Assembly (NCBI RefSeq): GCF_016863015.1
Contig: NZ_BOOB01000059.1
Span: forward strand, 1-64,000
Origin: Microbispora amethystogenes
GTDB taxonomy: Bacteria; Actinomycetota; Actinomycetes; Streptosporangiales; Streptosporangiaceae
Reading direction: 5' to 3'
DNA: 64,000 nt
The notes below the pieces were generated by a model. The model worked only from the letters and a program-made list of their open reading frames with translations. It did no database searches and was not told where the DNA came from. Below are positions 63,521 through 64,000 of this stretch, piece after piece. The position numbers and the translations under genes are program-made. Each line of letters opens with the position of its first letter. Within the stretch, counting starts at the first letter, position 1.

Positions 63521-64000
63521 TCAGCCCGCGGCGGTGATCCTGGCGACCTGGGGCGTGTTGAGGAACTCCTCCAGCACGAGCGTGGCGGCGCCGAGCGCGA
63601 CGGCGTCGGGGCCGAGACGGCCGAGGACGATCGACGTCGCGGCGTACGGCTCGGCCAGGGAGTTCGCGGCCGTGGCGCGGCGGATCTCGGGCAGCAGGCG
63701 CTCGCCGAGCCGGGCGCCGACCCAGCCGCCGATCACGATCTTCTCGGGGTTGACCAGGTTGACCAGGTTGGCCAGGCCCACACCGAGGTAGGTGACCGTC
63801 TCCTGGATCACCGGGGACTCCGAGGCGAGCAGACGGTCGAGGTCCTCCTCCCAGTCGCCCTGGGAGCCGACGCCGGCCCGGTCGAGGATCGCCTCGATCC
63901 CGACGTACGCCTCAAGGCATCCCCGCCCGCCGCAGCGGCAGGGCCGGCCACCGGCCACGATCTTGGTGTGTCCCCACTCCCCCGCGCTGTTGCTGACCCC
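63521..64000 (-). CDS. ROK-family transcriptional regulator/kinase, 3' part only
   Basis: The gene enters from the right edge; about 159 C-terminal residues are visible. The Cys-rich ROK signature is PCRCGGRGCLEAYVG, preceded by GEWGHTKIVAGG. NLVNLVNPEKIVIGGWVGARLGERLLPEIRR is the second ROK motif. Whether an N-terminal HTH is present cannot be seen. The position upstream of a secreted glycanase and the adjacent operator suggest a sugar-responsive repressor rather than glucokinase. Confidence 0.88.
   Translation of the reverse strand, partial: GVSNSAGEWGHTKIVAGGRPCRCGGRGCLEAYVGIEAILDRAGVGSQGDWEEDLDRLLASESPVIQETVTYLGVGLANLVNLVNPEKIVIGGWVGARLGERLLPEIRRATAANSLAEPYAATSIVLGRLGPDAVALGAATLVLEEFLNTPQVARITAAG

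Overview
The window is about 72 percent GC with dense, short-spaced genes, many GTG starts, AGGAGG-type ribosome binding sites and strong third-position G/C. Together with a gas-vesicle cluster of actinobacterial type, Asp23 proteins, Ser/Thr kinases and CBM2-type secreted glycanases, this points to a filamentous high-GC actinomycete. My best guess is Streptosporangiales (Nonomuraea, Microbispora or Streptosporangium-like). That is an inference from gene content only.

Layout. 1-9.5 kb: the 5' part of a CBM2-GH54 arabinofuranosidase, an alpha/beta hydrolase, two DUF72 paralogues, a MarR regulator divergent from a membrane protein and multicopper oxidase pair, an acyltransferase and a Ser/Thr kinase. 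9.5-13.5 kb: a translationally coupled unknown gene plus XRE-ImmA metallopeptidase, and a PadR-MFS efflux operon. 13.5-18 kb: a truncated haemoglobin and secreted GH10, AMIN/GerMN and GH12-CBM2 proteins, with GAAA-N-TTTC operators. 18-20.6 kb: a leftward six-gene Asp23/Gls24 envelope-stress operon. 20.9-27.3 kb: a rightward ten-gene gas vesicle operon plus a small unknown gene; both operons have SigB-like promoter candidates in the shared 339-bp gap. 27.3-31 kb: a methyltransferase, a fusion of a haem-oxygenase-like redox domain with a family 2 glycosyltransferase, and a CDGSH protein. 31-37.3 kb: a leftward set of a large membrane-anchored sigma-like/zinc-finger protein, a MinD/ParA ATPase, a bitopic protein and a Ser-rich secreted protein. 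37.8-41 kb: DUF998 and photolyase, then three decayed gene fragments.

41-51.3 kb is a complete selenocysteine locus: selB, selA, tRNA-Sec, selD and the formate dehydrogenase fdhA-fdhB-nrfD. fdhA is read through an in-frame UGA at complement(50766..50768), followed by a compact SECIS-like hairpin with the GGUCU apical loop. An IclR regulator lies inside the locus. 51.5-55 kb holds a small helical protein, a second alpha/beta hydrolase, an ArsR-like regulator and a second DUF998 protein. 55-58 kb: a YCII/DGPF protein followed by an 845-residue protein that joins a complete ECF42-type sigma factor (with TPR extension) to a tyrosine-recombinase fold lacking the catalytic Arg I and Tyr. This sigma-integrase fusion is the most unusual item in the window. 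58-64 kb: a NarL-type two-component pair, a PAP2 phosphatase, a secreted discoidin-beta-helix glycanase-like protein and the 3' part of a ROK regulator.

The selenium genes form one working unit: SelD makes selenophosphate, SelA charges tRNA-Sec, SelB delivers it at the fdhA SECIS, and the resulting selenoenzyme passes electrons through FdhB to the NrfD-type anchor. The glycanases at both ends and in the middle probably share LacI/ROK-type sugar control, judging from similar palindromes upstream.
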